Assembly (NCBI RefSeq): GCF_002075795.1
Contig: NZ_CP020472.1
Span: 3,455,001-3,519,000, forward strand
Direction of reading: 5' to 3'
Length of the DNA stretch: 64,000 bases
DNA from: Shewanella japonica
GTDB lineage: Bacteria > Pseudomonadota > Gammaproteobacteria > Enterobacterales > Shewanellaceae
Shown: one piece after another, positions 1-9,581 of the stretch
Layout of the letters: every line of letters starts with the position of its first letter
Position numbering within the stretch: the stretch's first letter is position 1
Notes under the pieces: generated by a model
What the model was told of the DNA's origin: nothing
Seen by the model: only the letters and a program-made list of their open reading frames with translations
Database searches by the model: none
Program-made: the position numbers and the translations under genes

Positions 1-453
1 ATGTTCGCTATGAGACATGATATGTTGAACGTCATGACACAGAGCCTTAAACTCATTAAGAGCAATGTCTCTACGCATCAATTTATCCCACATTGGCGTG
101 ACCGATTGAATGTTATTTATTATTGTATCGGCCAAAGGTAAACATTCTTCAACTGCATCCATGGTTTTATTTGCAGCTTGCTCTGTCATATCGATGACAA
201 AGTTCAATCTTTCTTTTGCGTCAGGTATTTCGTTGTTGGCAAGTTCGGCTAAACGCGTATCTAATTGGAATTCATTTAATGAACTGTGTAATTGACGTGT
301 CAATTTACCCACTTCATCAAACAACTCTCTTTGAAGCGGCGCTGATAAGTCACGAATGACGTCATCAGCTTGTTCTTGTTGTCCATCTTCAAGTAGTGCT
401 ACGAGCTGCTTGGCTTGCTCAAGGTCGATTAACCCCGATATTGCTGCCTGCAT
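1..453 (-). CDS. cheZ: CheZ, CheY-P phosphatase (partial, C-terminus off window)
   Basis: The reading frame is open from an ATG at 453 to the window edge, 151 codons, so only the N-terminal part is present. It begins MQAAISGLIDLEQAKQLVAL and is helical, with the long-helix character of CheZ (stretch RLNFVIDMTEQAANKTMDAV near residues 85-105). CheZ dephosphorylates CheY-P at the motor or receptor pole and resets swimming direction. It lies directly downstream of cheY (14 bases apart), the usual cheY-cheZ order of polar flagellar clusters. The catalytic Asp/Gln helix and the CheY-binding C-terminus cannot be checked here. Confidence 0.92.
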   Translation of the reverse strand, partial: MQAAISGLIDLEQAKQLVALLEDGQQEQADDVIRDLSAPLQRELFDEVGKLTRQLHSSLNEFQLDTRLAELANNEIPDAKERLNFVIDMTEQAANKTMDAVEECLPLADTIINNIQSVTPMWDKLMRRDIALNEFKALCHDVQHIMSHSEH

Positions 454-467
454 AACTTATCCTTAGC

Positions 468-851
468 TTATGCTAAACGCTCAAAGATTTTATCGAGTTT
501 TTCTTTTAGCGTTGCAGCGGTAAACGGTTTAACAACATAACCATTCACACCAGCTTGCGCTGCTGCGATAATTTGTTCGCGTTTTGCTTCTGCGGTCACC
601 ATTAAAACAGGTAAATGTTTTAATGAATCATCAGCACGAATAGCCTTTAGCAAATCAATTCCTTGCATGCCTGGCATATTCCAGTCAGTGACAACAAAAT
701 CAAATTCGCTTTTTTGTAACATTGGTAAGGCGGTTGAGCCATCATCTGCTTCTTGGGTATTATTAAACCCCAAGTCTCGCAACAAGTTCTTGATGATGCG
801 TCTCATTGTTGAAAAGTCATCAACAATAAGAATCTTCATATTCTTGTCCAA
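468..851 (-). CDS. cheY: CheY, chemotaxis response regulator
   Basis: Single receiver domain of 127 residues. The acidic pocket D11/D12, phospho-acceptor D56 (VVTDWNMPG), switch residues T86 and Y105 and the conserved K108 (VVKPF) are all present. CheY-P binds the N-terminal EIDALL peptide of FliM and reverses motor rotation. The start is a TTG at 851: a GGAGG sits five bases upstream of it, whereas the internal ATG at 839 is 17 bases away. The gene sits between fliA and cheZ and is probably cotranscribed with the flhA-flhF-flhG-fliA run. Confidence 0.96.
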   Translation of the reverse strand: MDKNMKILIVDDFSTMRRIIKNLLRDLGFNNTQEADDGSTALPMLQKSEFDFVVTDWNMPGMQGIDLLKAIRADDSLKHLPVLMVTAEAKREQIIAAAQAGVNGYVVKPFTAATLKEKLDKIFERLA

Positions 852-892
852 GGTTTCCTCCGGTGAGCTTCACACTGTGCTTTTATTAATAA

Positions 893-1612
893 TTATACCT
901 GTGTCCAATGCTTAAGCTTGCCTTTAAGACGCAGCATTGCCTGACTTAATATCTGGCTAACACGCGACTCGCTGACCTCAAGAATGGCACCGATTTCTTT
1001 TAAATTTAATGCTTCGTCATAATATAGCGACAAAACTAACGCATCTCTTTCGGGTAATGTTGTAATTGCTTCGGCTAACGCAGATTTAAACTGAGTTTCA
1101 GCTAAGGAATCAAAATTTTCATCGTGAGTTGTTTCCTCACTTACAATCACATCTTCAGAAACACCAAGATCTTCTATTCCGATGACTTTACCGACTGACA
1201 CATCATTGAGAATATGGTGATATTCTTCTAATGTCATTTCTAGCTTTTCAGCAATTTCGGTATCTCTAGCATCACGGCCAAGTTCTTGTCCTAGTTCATC
1301 AATAACCTGAGCCACTCGGCGCTGATTACGGTGCACAGAACGAGGAACCCAGTCTCCGCGACGGATTTCATCAATCATAGAGCCACGAATTCTGATGCCT
1401 GCAAAGGTTTCAAATTTTGCCCCTTTGCTTCCATCAAACTTCGTTGATGCTTCTAGCAACCCCATCATCCCTGCTTGTAATAAGTCATCTAATTGCACTG
1501 ATGCTGGCAGCCTTGCTAGCATGTGATGTGCAATTCTTTTTACCAACGGAGCATACTGTTCAACAATTGAAGTTTTATTATCAAACTGAGTATACGCGGC
1601 GGCTTTATTCAC
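893..1612 (-). CDS. fliA: FliA, flagellar sigma-28 factor
   Basis: 239 residues, the normal length for FliA. Region 2 (LVKRIAHHMLARLPASVQLD and the following GLLEASTKFD) and the region 4 helix-turn-helix (LKEIGAILEVSESRVSQILS, about residues 204-223) are clear. It directs RNA polymerase to TAAA-N15-GCCGATAA promoters of late flagellar genes and is held by the anti-sigma factor FlgM (42873-43202) until the hook is complete. The start is GTG at 1612 with AGAGGA upstream. It overlaps the end of flhG by 8 bases, so translation is probably coupled. Confidence 0.97.
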   Translation of the reverse strand: MNKAAAYTQFDNKTSIVEQYAPLVKRIAHHMLARLPASVQLDDLLQAGMMGLLEASTKFDGSKGAKFETFAGIRIRGSMIDEIRRGDWVPRSVHRNQRRVAQVIDELGQELGRDARDTEIAEKLEMTLEEYHHILNDVSVGKVIGIEDLGVSEDVIVSEETTHDENFDSLAETQFKSALAEAITTLPERDALVLSLYYDEALNLKEIGAILEVSESRVSQILSQAMLRLKGKLKHWTQV

Positions 1613-2486
1613 TCGTAGTATCCTCTTGTGGATCTTTACGCTGAACTAAACGTTCAACAAAAAATTCAAGATGTCCACCAGGCTGTTGCGGTATCGGCCA
1701 GCTCATAATTTTATTCGCTAAACCATGGTATGCAATGGCCGCAGGAGACTTAGGAAAGGCTTCGATAACTAATTTTTGTTTACGTACAGACTTACGTAAG
1801 TTCTCATCGAATGGCACCGTAGCAACCAATTCTAAAGCCACATCTAAGAATCTATCGGTTACTTTACTCAGTTTGGCAAATAACTCCATACCTTCGCGTA
1901 AACTTCGTACCATATTTGCTACAATTTTGAACCGGAACACACCATGTTCACGACTCAGAATTTTTATCAAGGCATATGCATCGGTAATTGATGTCGGTTC
2001 ATCACAAACCACAATCAATACATCTTGTGAAGCACGAGAGAAACTTAACACCATATCTGAAATACCTGCTGCCGTATCGACAATCAGTACATCAAACTGG
2101 GTTTTCATTTCGCTGAAAGCACGAATTAGTCCAACGTGCTGAGCTTGAGTCAATTCAACCATCGCTTGTGTACCTGAAGTGGCCGGTACAATACCGATCC
2201 CTTTAGGACCACGAACGATAATATCATCCAGTTCAGCTTCGCCAGACAGTACATGAGATAAGTTACGTTCAGCTCGAATACCGAGCATCACATCGACGTT
2301 CGCTAAGCCTAAATCGGCATCAAGTACGAGTACTCGTTTACCTTTCTCTGCAAGGGCAACAGCTGTATTAATTGACACACTGGTTTTACCCACGCCGCCT
2401 TTACCGCCACTTACTGCGATTACTTTTACTTTGTCGTTATTTGGTTGATTCATCATACGTAAACCACTTGCTTGATCTCGGGTCAT
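1605..2486 (-). CDS. flhG: FlhG (FleN), MinD-like ATPase controlling flagellar number
   Basis: MinD/ParA-type ATPase with deviant Walker A GGKGGVGKT (residues 27-35 from the chosen start) and the VLDADLGLANVDV switch. FlhG limits the cell to one polar flagellum by acting on FlhF and on the master regulator FlrA/FleQ. I chose the ATG at 2486 because it gives MTRDQASGLR; the DQAxxLR helix is the known N-terminal FlhF-GTPase-activating element. An upstream ATG at 2516 would add ten residues and overlap flhF by 26 bases. It lies between flhF and fliA in one run. Confidence 0.95.
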   Translation of the reverse strand: MTRDQASGLRMMNQPNNDKVKVIAVSGGKGGVGKTSVSINTAVALAEKGKRVLVLDADLGLANVDVMLGIRAERNLSHVLSGEAELDDIIVRGPKGIGIVPATSGTQAMVELTQAQHVGLIRAFSEMKTQFDVLIVDTAAGISDMVLSFSRASQDVLIVVCDEPTSITDAYALIKILSREHGVFRFKIVANMVRSLREGMELFAKLSKVTDRFLDVALELVATVPFDENLRKSVRKQKLVIEAFPKSPAAIAYHGLANKIMSWPIPQQPGGHLEFFVERLVQRKDPQEDTTSE

Positions 2487-2490
2487 ATTT

Positions 2491-3879
2491 TTACTCGAAT
2501 GCGTAGGCCATGTCATTTGACCACGCAGTGTCAGGTGACGTTTGAGGTTTGGTGTCGTTTAATGCTGCTAACGCTTGTTTTGCTAACATTAGCGTATCTG
2601 CAACTTGCATATCTTCTGGAACACGTTGACCATCAGTTACATAACTTAATGGTAACCCATTTTGAATCAATACACTTAATGCGCCGGCAATCGATACGGA
2701 TTCATCTAGTTTTGTCAAAATAACTCCCGATAACGGGATGCGTTTAAAATGCTCAACTGCATCTTGTAACACTCTGCGTTGTGAAGTTGCTGACATGACT
2801 AAATAACTTCTAATCGGTATTCTTGTATTTGCCATTAAATCATCTAATTGCTGATATAGGCGTAAATCACGTTGTCCCATACCTGCAGTATCTATTAATA
2901 CTAACTTACGATTCTTAAACTGATAAAGAATTTGTTCTAATTCAGCTAAATCATGTGCCTGTTTAACAGGACAGCCCATTATTTTGCCATAAGTTGCTAA
3001 TTGCTCAAAGGCTCCAATACGATAATGATCGGTTGTAATTAATGCAACTTGCTCTGGGCCATGATGTGCAGCAAATCGAGCAGCTAGTTTTGCTAGTGAG
3101 GTCGTTTTTCCAACACCTGTTGGACCAACAAAAGCAACAACGCCACCAGTGCGCACAATATCATCACCTTGATTATCTAATAAATTCGCTAAACTCTGTG
3201 GTAGTGCTCTAACCAAATCTGCTGGGGTATATTGTTGACTAAGCCCTGCTAATTTTGCGGCAACAGCAGGAGAAAACTCAGCATTAATGAGTTTACTTTC
3301 AAGCATAGCCCCAACTGGGTCTGTACGTTTTTTCTGATCCTTCATCAATGATGAAACTTGATGGGTCAACAATCCTCGTAATGACGCCATTTCTTCGCGC
3401 ATGGCTTCCATTTCTTCAGATTGACTATGATTTCTTGATGAACTTCTTGGTTGGTCGAATTGCGGCTGCGGTTTACTGTCAGCTTTAGCGGCTTTAGTAT
3501 CTTGAAGCTGTTTTGCCCAATCAGGTAATTCCGTTTCTTCTACTCGCTGAGTCATCTGTTGCTGTAAACGATTATGCTGCTTTTCTAATAACGCTTGCAG
3601 AGAGTCTGCCGCTGGTGGTGGGCTCACTTTGGTCTGGGCTTTAACTGATGGCTTGTTGATTCCTAACGAAACTTGGTCATCACTCACGTCCATAAAACCA
3701 GGAACAGGTAAGTTCACTGCAACATCAGCTTTTGGCTCGTCGTAATCAACAGCTGCAACAATTTCTATACCACCAGTGACTTTCTTATTTGACATGATCA
3801 CAGCATCTGACCCCAAGGTGTCTTTCACTTGAGCTAATGCTGAACGCATGTCTTTGGCAAAAAATCGTTTAATTTTCAC
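2491..3879 (-). CDS. flhF: FlhF, SRP-type GTPase for polar flagellar placement
   Basis: 462 residues with the three-part FlhF layout: a basic N-terminal B domain (about 1-185, low-complexity Gln/Ser-rich middle), an N domain, and an SRP-type G domain with P-loop GPTGVGKTT (252-260), the LIDTAGMGQRD switch and TKLDES specificity motif. FlhF recruits FliF to the old pole and starts assembly there. The start is GTG at 3879, with GAGGT five bases upstream; no better ATG exists. The gene follows flhA by 30 bases and precedes flhG. Confidence 0.96.
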   Translation of the reverse strand: MKIKRFFAKDMRSALAQVKDTLGSDAVIMSNKKVTGGIEIVAAVDYDEPKADVAVNLPVPGFMDVSDDQVSLGINKPSVKAQTKVSPPPAADSLQALLEKQHNRLQQQMTQRVEETELPDWAKQLQDTKAAKADSKPQPQFDQPRSSSRNHSQSEEMEAMREEMASLRGLLTHQVSSLMKDQKKRTDPVGAMLESKLINAEFSPAVAAKLAGLSQQYTPADLVRALPQSLANLLDNQGDDIVRTGGVVAFVGPTGVGKTTSLAKLAARFAAHHGPEQVALITTDHYRIGAFEQLATYGKIMGCPVKQAHDLAELEQILYQFKNRKLVLIDTAGMGQRDLRLYQQLDDLMANTRIPIRSYLVMSATSQRRVLQDAVEHFKRIPLSGVILTKLDESVSIAGALSVLIQNGLPLSYVTDGQRVPEDMQVADTLMLAKQALAALNDTKPQTSPDTAWSNDMAYAFE

Positions 3880-3909
3880 TTAACACCTCTTTCAAACAGA
3901 AAGTCATCG

Positions 3910-6009
3910 CTATTGCCCTACTGCAGATACTATGCGTATTTGCTTTTCATCAGGAATTTCTTGATAAGAAATAACCCGTAAATTCGGGATAGTATATTTA
4001 ACAAATCGTGACAGCGTTGACCTTAGCATACCTGATGTCAATAAAATGGCTGGCTGACCGACCATTTCTTGCTTCTGAGAAGCGTCTAGTAATGACTTCT
4101 GCATGCGTTCTGCAAGGCCTGGTTCAATATTTGGCCCTTCACCGCCTGTCGCTTGCATAGACTTGTGCAACATCTGTTCCAACTCTGGCGCCAATGTTAT
4201 GACAGAGATTTCTAATTCTGGTCCAGATATCTCTTGAACAATCATTCTCTTCAATGCAATCCGCACTGCGGCTGTTAATACTTCAGTATCATTACTCTTT
4301 GTACCGTATTCTAACAGTGTTTGCACTATTGTACGTAAATCTCGTATAGAAACACCTTCATTAAGAAGGTTTTGCATCACTTTAACCACTGAGCCAAGTG
4401 GCATGATGTCTGGAATAAAGCCATCAATAAGTTTCGGAGAGTTTTTAGCTAGCATGTCCATTAATTGCTGTACTTCTTCATAGCCCAGTAATTTCGCAGC
4501 ATTGTTCGTCAATAACTGACTAATATGAGTCGCTACTACCGTTGCGGTATCCACGACCGTATACCCTAATGTTTGGGCATGTTCACGCTGCTCAGGTGCT
4601 ATCCATACAGCTTCTAAACCAAAGGCTGGGTCAGTTGTCTCAATGCCATCAAGTTTACCGTAAACTTGCCCTGGATTGATGGCAAGTTCACAGTCATGCC
4701 TAACTTCAGCCTCACCAACAACAACGCCCATCAGCGAGATTCGATAACTATTTGGTGATAAATCCAAGTTGTCGCGAATATGCACAGCAGGAACAAGGAA
4801 GCCTAACTCTTGAGATAGTTTTTTACGCACCCCTTTAATACGGCCAAGTAATTCGCCGCCTTGACCTTTATCCACAAGAGGAATTAAGCGATACCCCACT
4901 TCTAGTCCAATAGTGTCAACATGTTGAACATCTTCCCAGCTCAATTCTTTGGGTTCAGCATCTTTAACTTCTGCTGGGCTGCTCACAGCTTTTTCAAGGG
5001 CCGCAGTTTTAGCGTCATTATTACGTTTATAAATCATGTAAGCTGCAATGCCAGTAATCACAGCAAAAGTTAAGAAAGCAAAATGAGGCATTCCAGGGAC
5101 AATACCCATGATGAACAATACAGCAGATGCAATCGCCATTGATTTATGACTATCAAACATCTGGCTAATCATCATACCGCCCATGTCACCAGATTCATTT
5201 TGACGAGTGACCATTAACGCAGCAGCAATCGATAGTAACAATCCTGGAATTTGAGCAACTAAGCCATCACCAATAGTGAGCAGAGTATAAATTTCAACGG
5301 CACTCGAAAAATCTAGCCCATGTTGCACCATACCAATAACAAAGCCACCAAGAATGTTGATGACCAAAATCATGATACCCGCAATGGCATCACCTTTTAC
5401 AAATTTTGACGCACCATCCATCGCACCGTAAAAGTCTGCCTCTTTAGTCACTTCAGCACGTCTAACTCGAGCTTGGTCTTGCGTCAATGTACCTGCGTTA
5501 AGGTCAGCATCAATCGCCATTTGTTTGCCGGGCATAGCATCCAATGTAAAGCGAGCACTGACCTCAGAAATACGTCCAGCACCTTTAGTTACAACGGCAA
5601 AATTGATAATAATCAAGATAAGGAAAACCACTAAACCGACAGCATAGTTACCACCGATAACGACTGAGCCAAATGCCTCAATGACTTTACCTGCAGCATC
5701 TCCACCGTTATGGCCTTCTAACAATACAATCCGAGTGGAAGCGACATTGAGCGCTAGACGTAATAAGGTCGCAACGAGAAGCACACTAGGGAAAGCAGCA
5801 AAATCTAATGGACGATCAGAATAAATAGCAACTAACAGCACGACCAGAGCAAGTGCAATGTTAAATGAAAACAAGATATCGAGTAAAAATGCGGGCATTG
5901 GTAGCACGACCATGCCGAGTGCAGCAAGTACCAATAGCGGTGTACCAACACCTTTGAAAGTACTGAATCTAACTTGTTTAACTTGGCCTAATGCTGCTTT
6001 TACATCCAT
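3910..6009 (-). CDS. flhA: FlhA, export-gate protein of the flagellar type III apparatus
   Basis: 699 residues, typical for FlhA. The N-terminal half (about 20-330) holds eight predicted membrane segments and the conserved cytoplasmic FHIPEP-family loop (SARFTLDAMPGKQMAIDAD, then DADLNAGTLTQDQARVRRAEV); the C-terminal half is the cytosolic ring domain that docks FliI/FliJ and chaperones. It uses the proton motive force for export. A -24/-12 sigma-54 promoter lies about 50-65 bases upstream (6058-6073), so it appears to head the flhA-flhF-flhG-fliA-cheY-cheZ transcript. Confidence 0.97.
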   Translation of the reverse strand: MDVKAALGQVKQVRFSTFKGVGTPLLVLAALGMVVLPMPAFLLDILFSFNIALALVVLLVAIYSDRPLDFAAFPSVLLVATLLRLALNVASTRIVLLEGHNGGDAAGKVIEAFGSVVIGGNYAVGLVVFLILIIINFAVVTKGAGRISEVSARFTLDAMPGKQMAIDADLNAGTLTQDQARVRRAEVTKEADFYGAMDGASKFVKGDAIAGIMILVINILGGFVIGMVQHGLDFSSAVEIYTLLTIGDGLVAQIPGLLLSIAAALMVTRQNESGDMGGMMISQMFDSHKSMAIASAVLFIMGIVPGMPHFAFLTFAVITGIAAYMIYKRNNDAKTAALEKAVSSPAEVKDAEPKELSWEDVQHVDTIGLEVGYRLIPLVDKGQGGELLGRIKGVRKKLSQELGFLVPAVHIRDNLDLSPNSYRISLMGVVVGEAEVRHDCELAINPGQVYGKLDGIETTDPAFGLEAVWIAPEQREHAQTLGYTVVDTATVVATHISQLLTNNAAKLLGYEEVQQLMDMLAKNSPKLIDGFIPDIMPLGSVVKVMQNLLNEGVSIRDLRTIVQTLLEYGTKSNDTEVLTAAVRIALKRMIVQEISGPELEISVITLAPELEQMLHKSMQATGGEGPNIEPGLAERMQKSLLDASQKQEMVGQPAILLTSGMLRSTLSRFVKYTIPNLRVISYQEIPDEKQIRIVSAVGQ

Positions 6010-6057
6010 CAGTAGGAAACCTTTATAGTAATATTCTTGACGCTAACGTCTCTAATT

Positions 6058-6073
6058 AGCAATTACTACGCCA
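6058..6073 (-). promoter_or_regulatory. sigma-54 promoter of flhA
   Basis: On the minus strand the sequence reads TGGCGTAGTAATTGCT, which matches TGGCAC-N5-TTGCW with GG and GC ten bases apart. It sits in the 136-base gap between flhB and flhA and points at flhA. In this family of clusters such promoters are driven by FlrA or FlrC. Confidence 0.75.
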
Positions 6074-6145
6074 AAAGAATGGTTCAAACAGAAATACTCA
6101 GCTGAGTGGCCAAGTTATAACCAAAAAACAATTAATAAATCTCAG

Positions 6146-7276
6146 TTAGTGTTTTAAGTCATCGGGGATGGGTTGATTTAAAGGAATAGGTTTAGGGCGC
6201 TTCCCTTTGCCTTTTTGATATTGTTTAAGCTGAAAAACATAAGCAAGAATTTGAGCGACAGCAGTAAAGAGCCCTTCTGGCACTTGCTGTTCAATTTTCG
6301 TCGTATGATAAATGGCACGGGCTAAAGGTGGTGCGGAGACAATCGGTACTTCATGCTCTCGAGCAATTTCGCGTATTTTAAATGCGACATCATCCACACC
6401 TTTCGCCACTAAAAAAGGCGCAGATGATTGCATAACATCGTATTTTACAGCCACAGCGTAATGCTCGGGGTTTACCACAATAACATCGGCATTAGGGACT
6501 TCAGACATCATGCGCTTATTCGCCATTTCATGCTGCATTTGCCTAATACGCCCTTTCACTTCCGGCTTACCTTCAGTGTCTTTATATTCATCTTTTACTT
6601 CTTGTTTGGTCATTTTTAATTGTTTGTTGTGATTCCATATTTGAAATGGCACATCAATAATTACAATGAATAACATCGAAGAACACAGTAAAATAAACAT
6701 CCACACTAATAGCTCTAGCGCATGATATACATTGCCAGGCAAGTGGTCAGTCGACAGTGTCAAAATGTCAAAGAAGTAAAAACTTAACAAGAAATAGGCT
6801 GAAATGGCCACCACAGAAAATTTGGCAATCCCCTTAGTCAGCTCAACCAATGCTTGAGTACCAAACATCCGCTTAAAGCCTTTGGCAGGATTCATTTTAC
6901 TGCCTTTAGGCATAAAAGCTTTTACAGAAAACGTCATACCACCAAGAATGATATTACCGATAAATGCAATGACAGTTAAAAAGCCAATAAAGCTGAATAA
7001 CGGGAACGCGAGCTCTGTGCCAATAATTCCCCAAACGAGAAACATGGAGTTGGTATCAAAAATCTGGTCACGTTCCATGGTCAAAATTTGCGTCATGATG
7101 GTGTGCAGACTTCGCGCAAGGTTTGGCCCCACAATAGCAAAGCCCACTGCTGATGCGAGTAATACCGCCGCAGTACCTATTTCTTTTGAACGTGCCACCT
7201 GCCCCTTATCACGCGACTGTTGCAGTCGCTTGGCGGTGGGTTCCTCGGTACGTTCTTGACCAGTATCTTCTGCCAT
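6146..7276 (-). CDS. flhB: FlhB, export-apparatus switch protein
   Basis: 376 residues. The conserved N-terminus (QERTEEPTAKRLQQSRDKGQ), four membrane segments (about 33-55, 88-112, 145-170, 187-208) and the cytoplasmic autocleavage domain are present. The cleavage motif reads N269-P-E-H (VVNPEHYAVAV) rather than the canonical NPTH; Asn and Pro, which carry out the cleavage, are kept. FlhB cleavage changes export from rod/hook to filament substrates together with FliK. It is the last gene of the fliK-to-flhB run, 7 bases after fliR. Confidence 0.96.
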   Translation of the reverse strand: MAEDTGQERTEEPTAKRLQQSRDKGQVARSKEIGTAAVLLASAVGFAIVGPNLARSLHTIMTQILTMERDQIFDTNSMFLVWGIIGTELAFPLFSFIGFLTVIAFIGNIILGGMTFSVKAFMPKGSKMNPAKGFKRMFGTQALVELTKGIAKFSVVAISAYFLLSFYFFDILTLSTDHLPGNVYHALELLVWMFILLCSSMLFIVIIDVPFQIWNHNKQLKMTKQEVKDEYKDTEGKPEVKGRIRQMQHEMANKRMMSEVPNADVIVVNPEHYAVAVKYDVMQSSAPFLVAKGVDDVAFKIREIAREHEVPIVSAPPLARAIYHTTKIEQQVPEGLFTAVAQILAYVFQLKQYQKGKGKRPKPIPLNQPIPDDLKH

Positions 7277-7283
7277 CAGTAAT

Positions 7284-8090
7284 TTACCGAGTTATCGAGC
7301 CGTCAGTTTGACAGGTCAGTTGCAAAATATCACACATCAATACTTGGCCTTGCAGCCAAACCTCATCGAAATGAGACATGATGGGTCCTAAAGTTAACCA
7401 CAAAATTAGCAATCCACTCACCATAGTGACTGGAAAACCAATTGCGAAAATATTCAATTGAGGTGATGCACGAGTCATTACCCCAAAAGAAAGGTTTATT
7501 AATAATAAGGCGACAATCGCTGAAATTGACATGGTGAGTGCAGCGCCAAACATATAGCCACCAAACTCAGCAAGTCTGCGATAATTTGTAATTGTGAAGC
7601 CCTGATTTGAAATAGGAATCGTATCAAAACTCGCCACCAGCATAGTAAACATCAGCAAATGCCCGTCCACGGCAAGAAAAATCAATGTTGCCAATAATAA
7701 AAAGAAATTACCTACAACGGGTGTCTGCTGTCCTGAGCCTGGGTCAACCATTGACGCAAAACCCAAACTGGTTTGCATACCAATAATTTGTCCAGTTAAT
7801 ACAAAAGTTTGCATGACCAAAATAGTGACAAACCCCATTGCAGTACCGATAAGGATTTGTTGTGCTGTAATAAACACTGCACTTAACGAAAATAGCTCAA
7901 TATTGCCAACGGGTTCAGGTAACACAGGCGCCACAGCAATGGTAATGGCGACTGATAATAATAAGCGGACTCTTGCTGGAGTGGTGTTAGCGCCAAATAC
8001 CGCCATGACCATCAACATTGAGGAAATTCTAAATAACGGCCAGACATAAGCTGCTATTGTTTGGCTAATTTCCTCAAATAGAATCTCCAT
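7284..8090 (-). CDS. fliR: FliR, export-gate membrane protein
   Basis: Highly hydrophobic 268-residue protein with about six membrane segments, ending in a short polar tail, as FliR. It packs with five FliP and four FliQ to form the export pore. I use the ATG at 8090 (MEILFEEISQ); a TTG directly before it is in frame but has no separate ribosome binding site. It follows fliQ by four bases and precedes flhB. Confidence 0.95.
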   Translation of the reverse strand: MEILFEEISQTIAAYVWPLFRISSMLMVMAVFGANTTPARVRLLLSVAITIAVAPVLPEPVGNIELFSLSAVFITAQQILIGTAMGFVTILVMQTFVLTGQIIGMQTSLGFASMVDPGSGQQTPVVGNFFLLLATLIFLAVDGHLLMFTMLVASFDTIPISNQGFTITNYRRLAEFGGYMFGAALTMSISAIVALLLINLSFGVMTRASPQLNIFAIGFPVTMVSGLLILWLTLGPIMSHFDEVWLQGQVLMCDILQLTCQTDGSITR

Positions 8091-8094
8091 CAAG

Positions 8095-8364
8095 CTAGCC
8101 TATCACTTGCGGGATCATATCAACCATGGTGTAAAAGAAATCCATCATGGTTTGCACTAACCAATGGCCTAAAAACATTAATGAAAAAAGCGTCATTAAC
8201 AGCCTTGGTAAAAAGCTTAAGGTTTGTTCATTAATTGAGGTGGCCGCTTGAAACACAGCGACAATTAAACCGACAAAAAGACCCGGTAAAATAATCGCTG
8301 ATACGATCAATACAATAACCGACAGCCCTTCGCGAAATATATCAATTAACGACTCTGGTGACAT
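8095..8364 (-). CDS. fliQ: FliQ, export-gate membrane protein
   Basis: 89 residues, the family length, with two membrane hairpin helices (about 14-44 and 49-77) and the usual MSPESLIDIFREGL start. Four copies wrap the FliP/FliR pore. Located between fliP and fliR with gaps of under ten bases, so cotranscribed. Confidence 0.96.
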   Translation of the reverse strand: MSPESLIDIFREGLSVIVLIVSAIILPGLFVGLIVAVFQAATSINEQTLSFLPRLLMTLFSLMFLGHWLVQTMMDFFYTMVDMIPQVIG

Positions 8365-8373
8365 AGTTGGCCC

Positions 8374-9120
8374 TTACGTGCCGAAACTGTTGGCAAGTGT
8401 TCCCATGACTAATCCCCAACCATCAACTAATACAAACAACATAATCTTGAATGGTAAAGAAACAATCATCGGCGATAACATCATCATACCCATCGCCATC
8501 AAAATACTCGCAACCACTAAATCGAGCACCAAAAATGGCACAAACAACATAAAGCCAATTTGAAAAGCAGTTTTTAATTCGCTGGTGATAAAAGCAGGTA
8601 CCAGAACACTCATAGGCACTTGCTCTGGAGATGAAATATTCGTGTAACCAGAAATTTCAATAAAGGTTTCTAAGTCTGTGGTTCTGACTTGAGACAGCAT
8701 AAATGCTCTAAGTGGCTCTTTGCCTACCTCATACGCTTGCTGCATCGTCAGTGATTCATTGATATATGGCTCAACCGCTTGGTCGTAAATTTTGTCGAAG
8801 ACTGGCGCCATGATAAAAAATGTCATGAACATGCTCATACCAATCAACACTTGGTTTGAAGGGGTTTGCTGTAATCCAAGCGCTTGACGCAAAATAGAAA
8901 GCACGACAATGATACGGGTAAATGAAGTCAGCATGATGACCATGGCTGGAATAAAGCTCATCGCCGTCATCAATAACAAGATCTGCATTGTTACTGAATA
9001 TTCAGTGCTACCATCGGCCCCTGTTGTGACTGTGACGGCTTTTAAAATACCGTCTTCTGCAAAGCTATAAGGGGTGAAAAATAATGCCGTCAATAATGTC
9101 AGAACAATCCATTTTTTCAT
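8374..9120 (-). CDS. fliP: FliP, export-gate membrane protein
   Basis: 248 residues beginning with a cleavable signal peptide ([21 protein letters not shown], about 1-21) followed by membrane segments and the family signatures [37 protein letters not shown] and [18 protein letters not shown]. FliP forms the core of the type III export channel. Its complex normally needs FliO for assembly, which matters because the adjacent fliO appears frameshifted. Confidence 0.97.
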   Translation of the reverse strand: MKKWIVLTLLTALFFTPYSFAEDGILKAVTVTTGADGSTEYSVTMQILLLMTAMSFIPAMVIMLTSFTRIIVVLSILRQALGLQQTPSNQVLIGMSMFMTFFIMAPVFDKIYDQAVEPYINESLTMQQAYEVGKEPLRAFMLSQVRTTDLETFIEISGYTNISSPEQVPMSVLVPAFITSELKTAFQIGFMLFVPFLVLDLVVASILMAMGMMMLSPMIVSLPFKIMLFVLVDGWGLVMGTLANSFGT

Positions 9121-9125
9121 TATCG

Positions 9126-9540
9126 TTATTCCTTGGAAGCTGACTTAGCTTGCTCTTTGGCTTGCTTTAAACGGCTTGCAAATGAAGTGGTTTCAACTTG
9201 TACTGCGCTATCTAATTTTTCAATCAGATTCACTTGCTGCGCGGTCACGCCGAGTAAATATTGTTGGCCTTCTAGCTCAACAAGCACCAGTTTTTCTTTT
9301 TGCCCTAACGGCGTCATTGCAACGGTTTTTATGACACCTTGGTTAGATTGAACGAGGTTTAGCTTTTTAACGATGTATGCCAGAACAAAAATGATCGCAA
9401 TCACTAATATCAGGCCACCCATCATACTGGATAAGGCTGCAATATTTGATGTTTCCGCCCCCCCGAGTAGCCACCACGGGTGACGCAGCCTCATTGACAG
9501 CAGAACTCGCAATGGCGAACAAAATAACAGCATTTAACAC
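9126..9540 (-). CDS. fliO: FliO, export-apparatus assembly factor (frameshifted as read)
   Basis: The C-terminal part ([13 protein letters not shown], a membrane segment, then [18 protein letters not shown]) is clearly FliO. Its natural N-terminus is in another frame: a GTG at 9540 with AAAGGA seven bases upstream starts [20 protein letters not shown], a signal peptide. The two frames meet at a run of seven C (9458-9464 on the plus strand). With one base fewer the protein would read continuously through [14 protein letters not shown] and have 137 residues. As given, only an unlikely ATG at 9533 opens the downstream frame. This is a sequencing error, a real mutation or slippage. Confidence 0.85.
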
Positions 9541-9581
9541 AAATAAATCCTTTACTAATTGATGGGTGTTTTATCTCTATT

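Noticed and set aside
1735..2142. Open frames on the plus strand over flhG, fliK, flgK and others
   Set aside because: They are antisense shadows of well-supported genes, without ribosome binding sites or recognisable domains.
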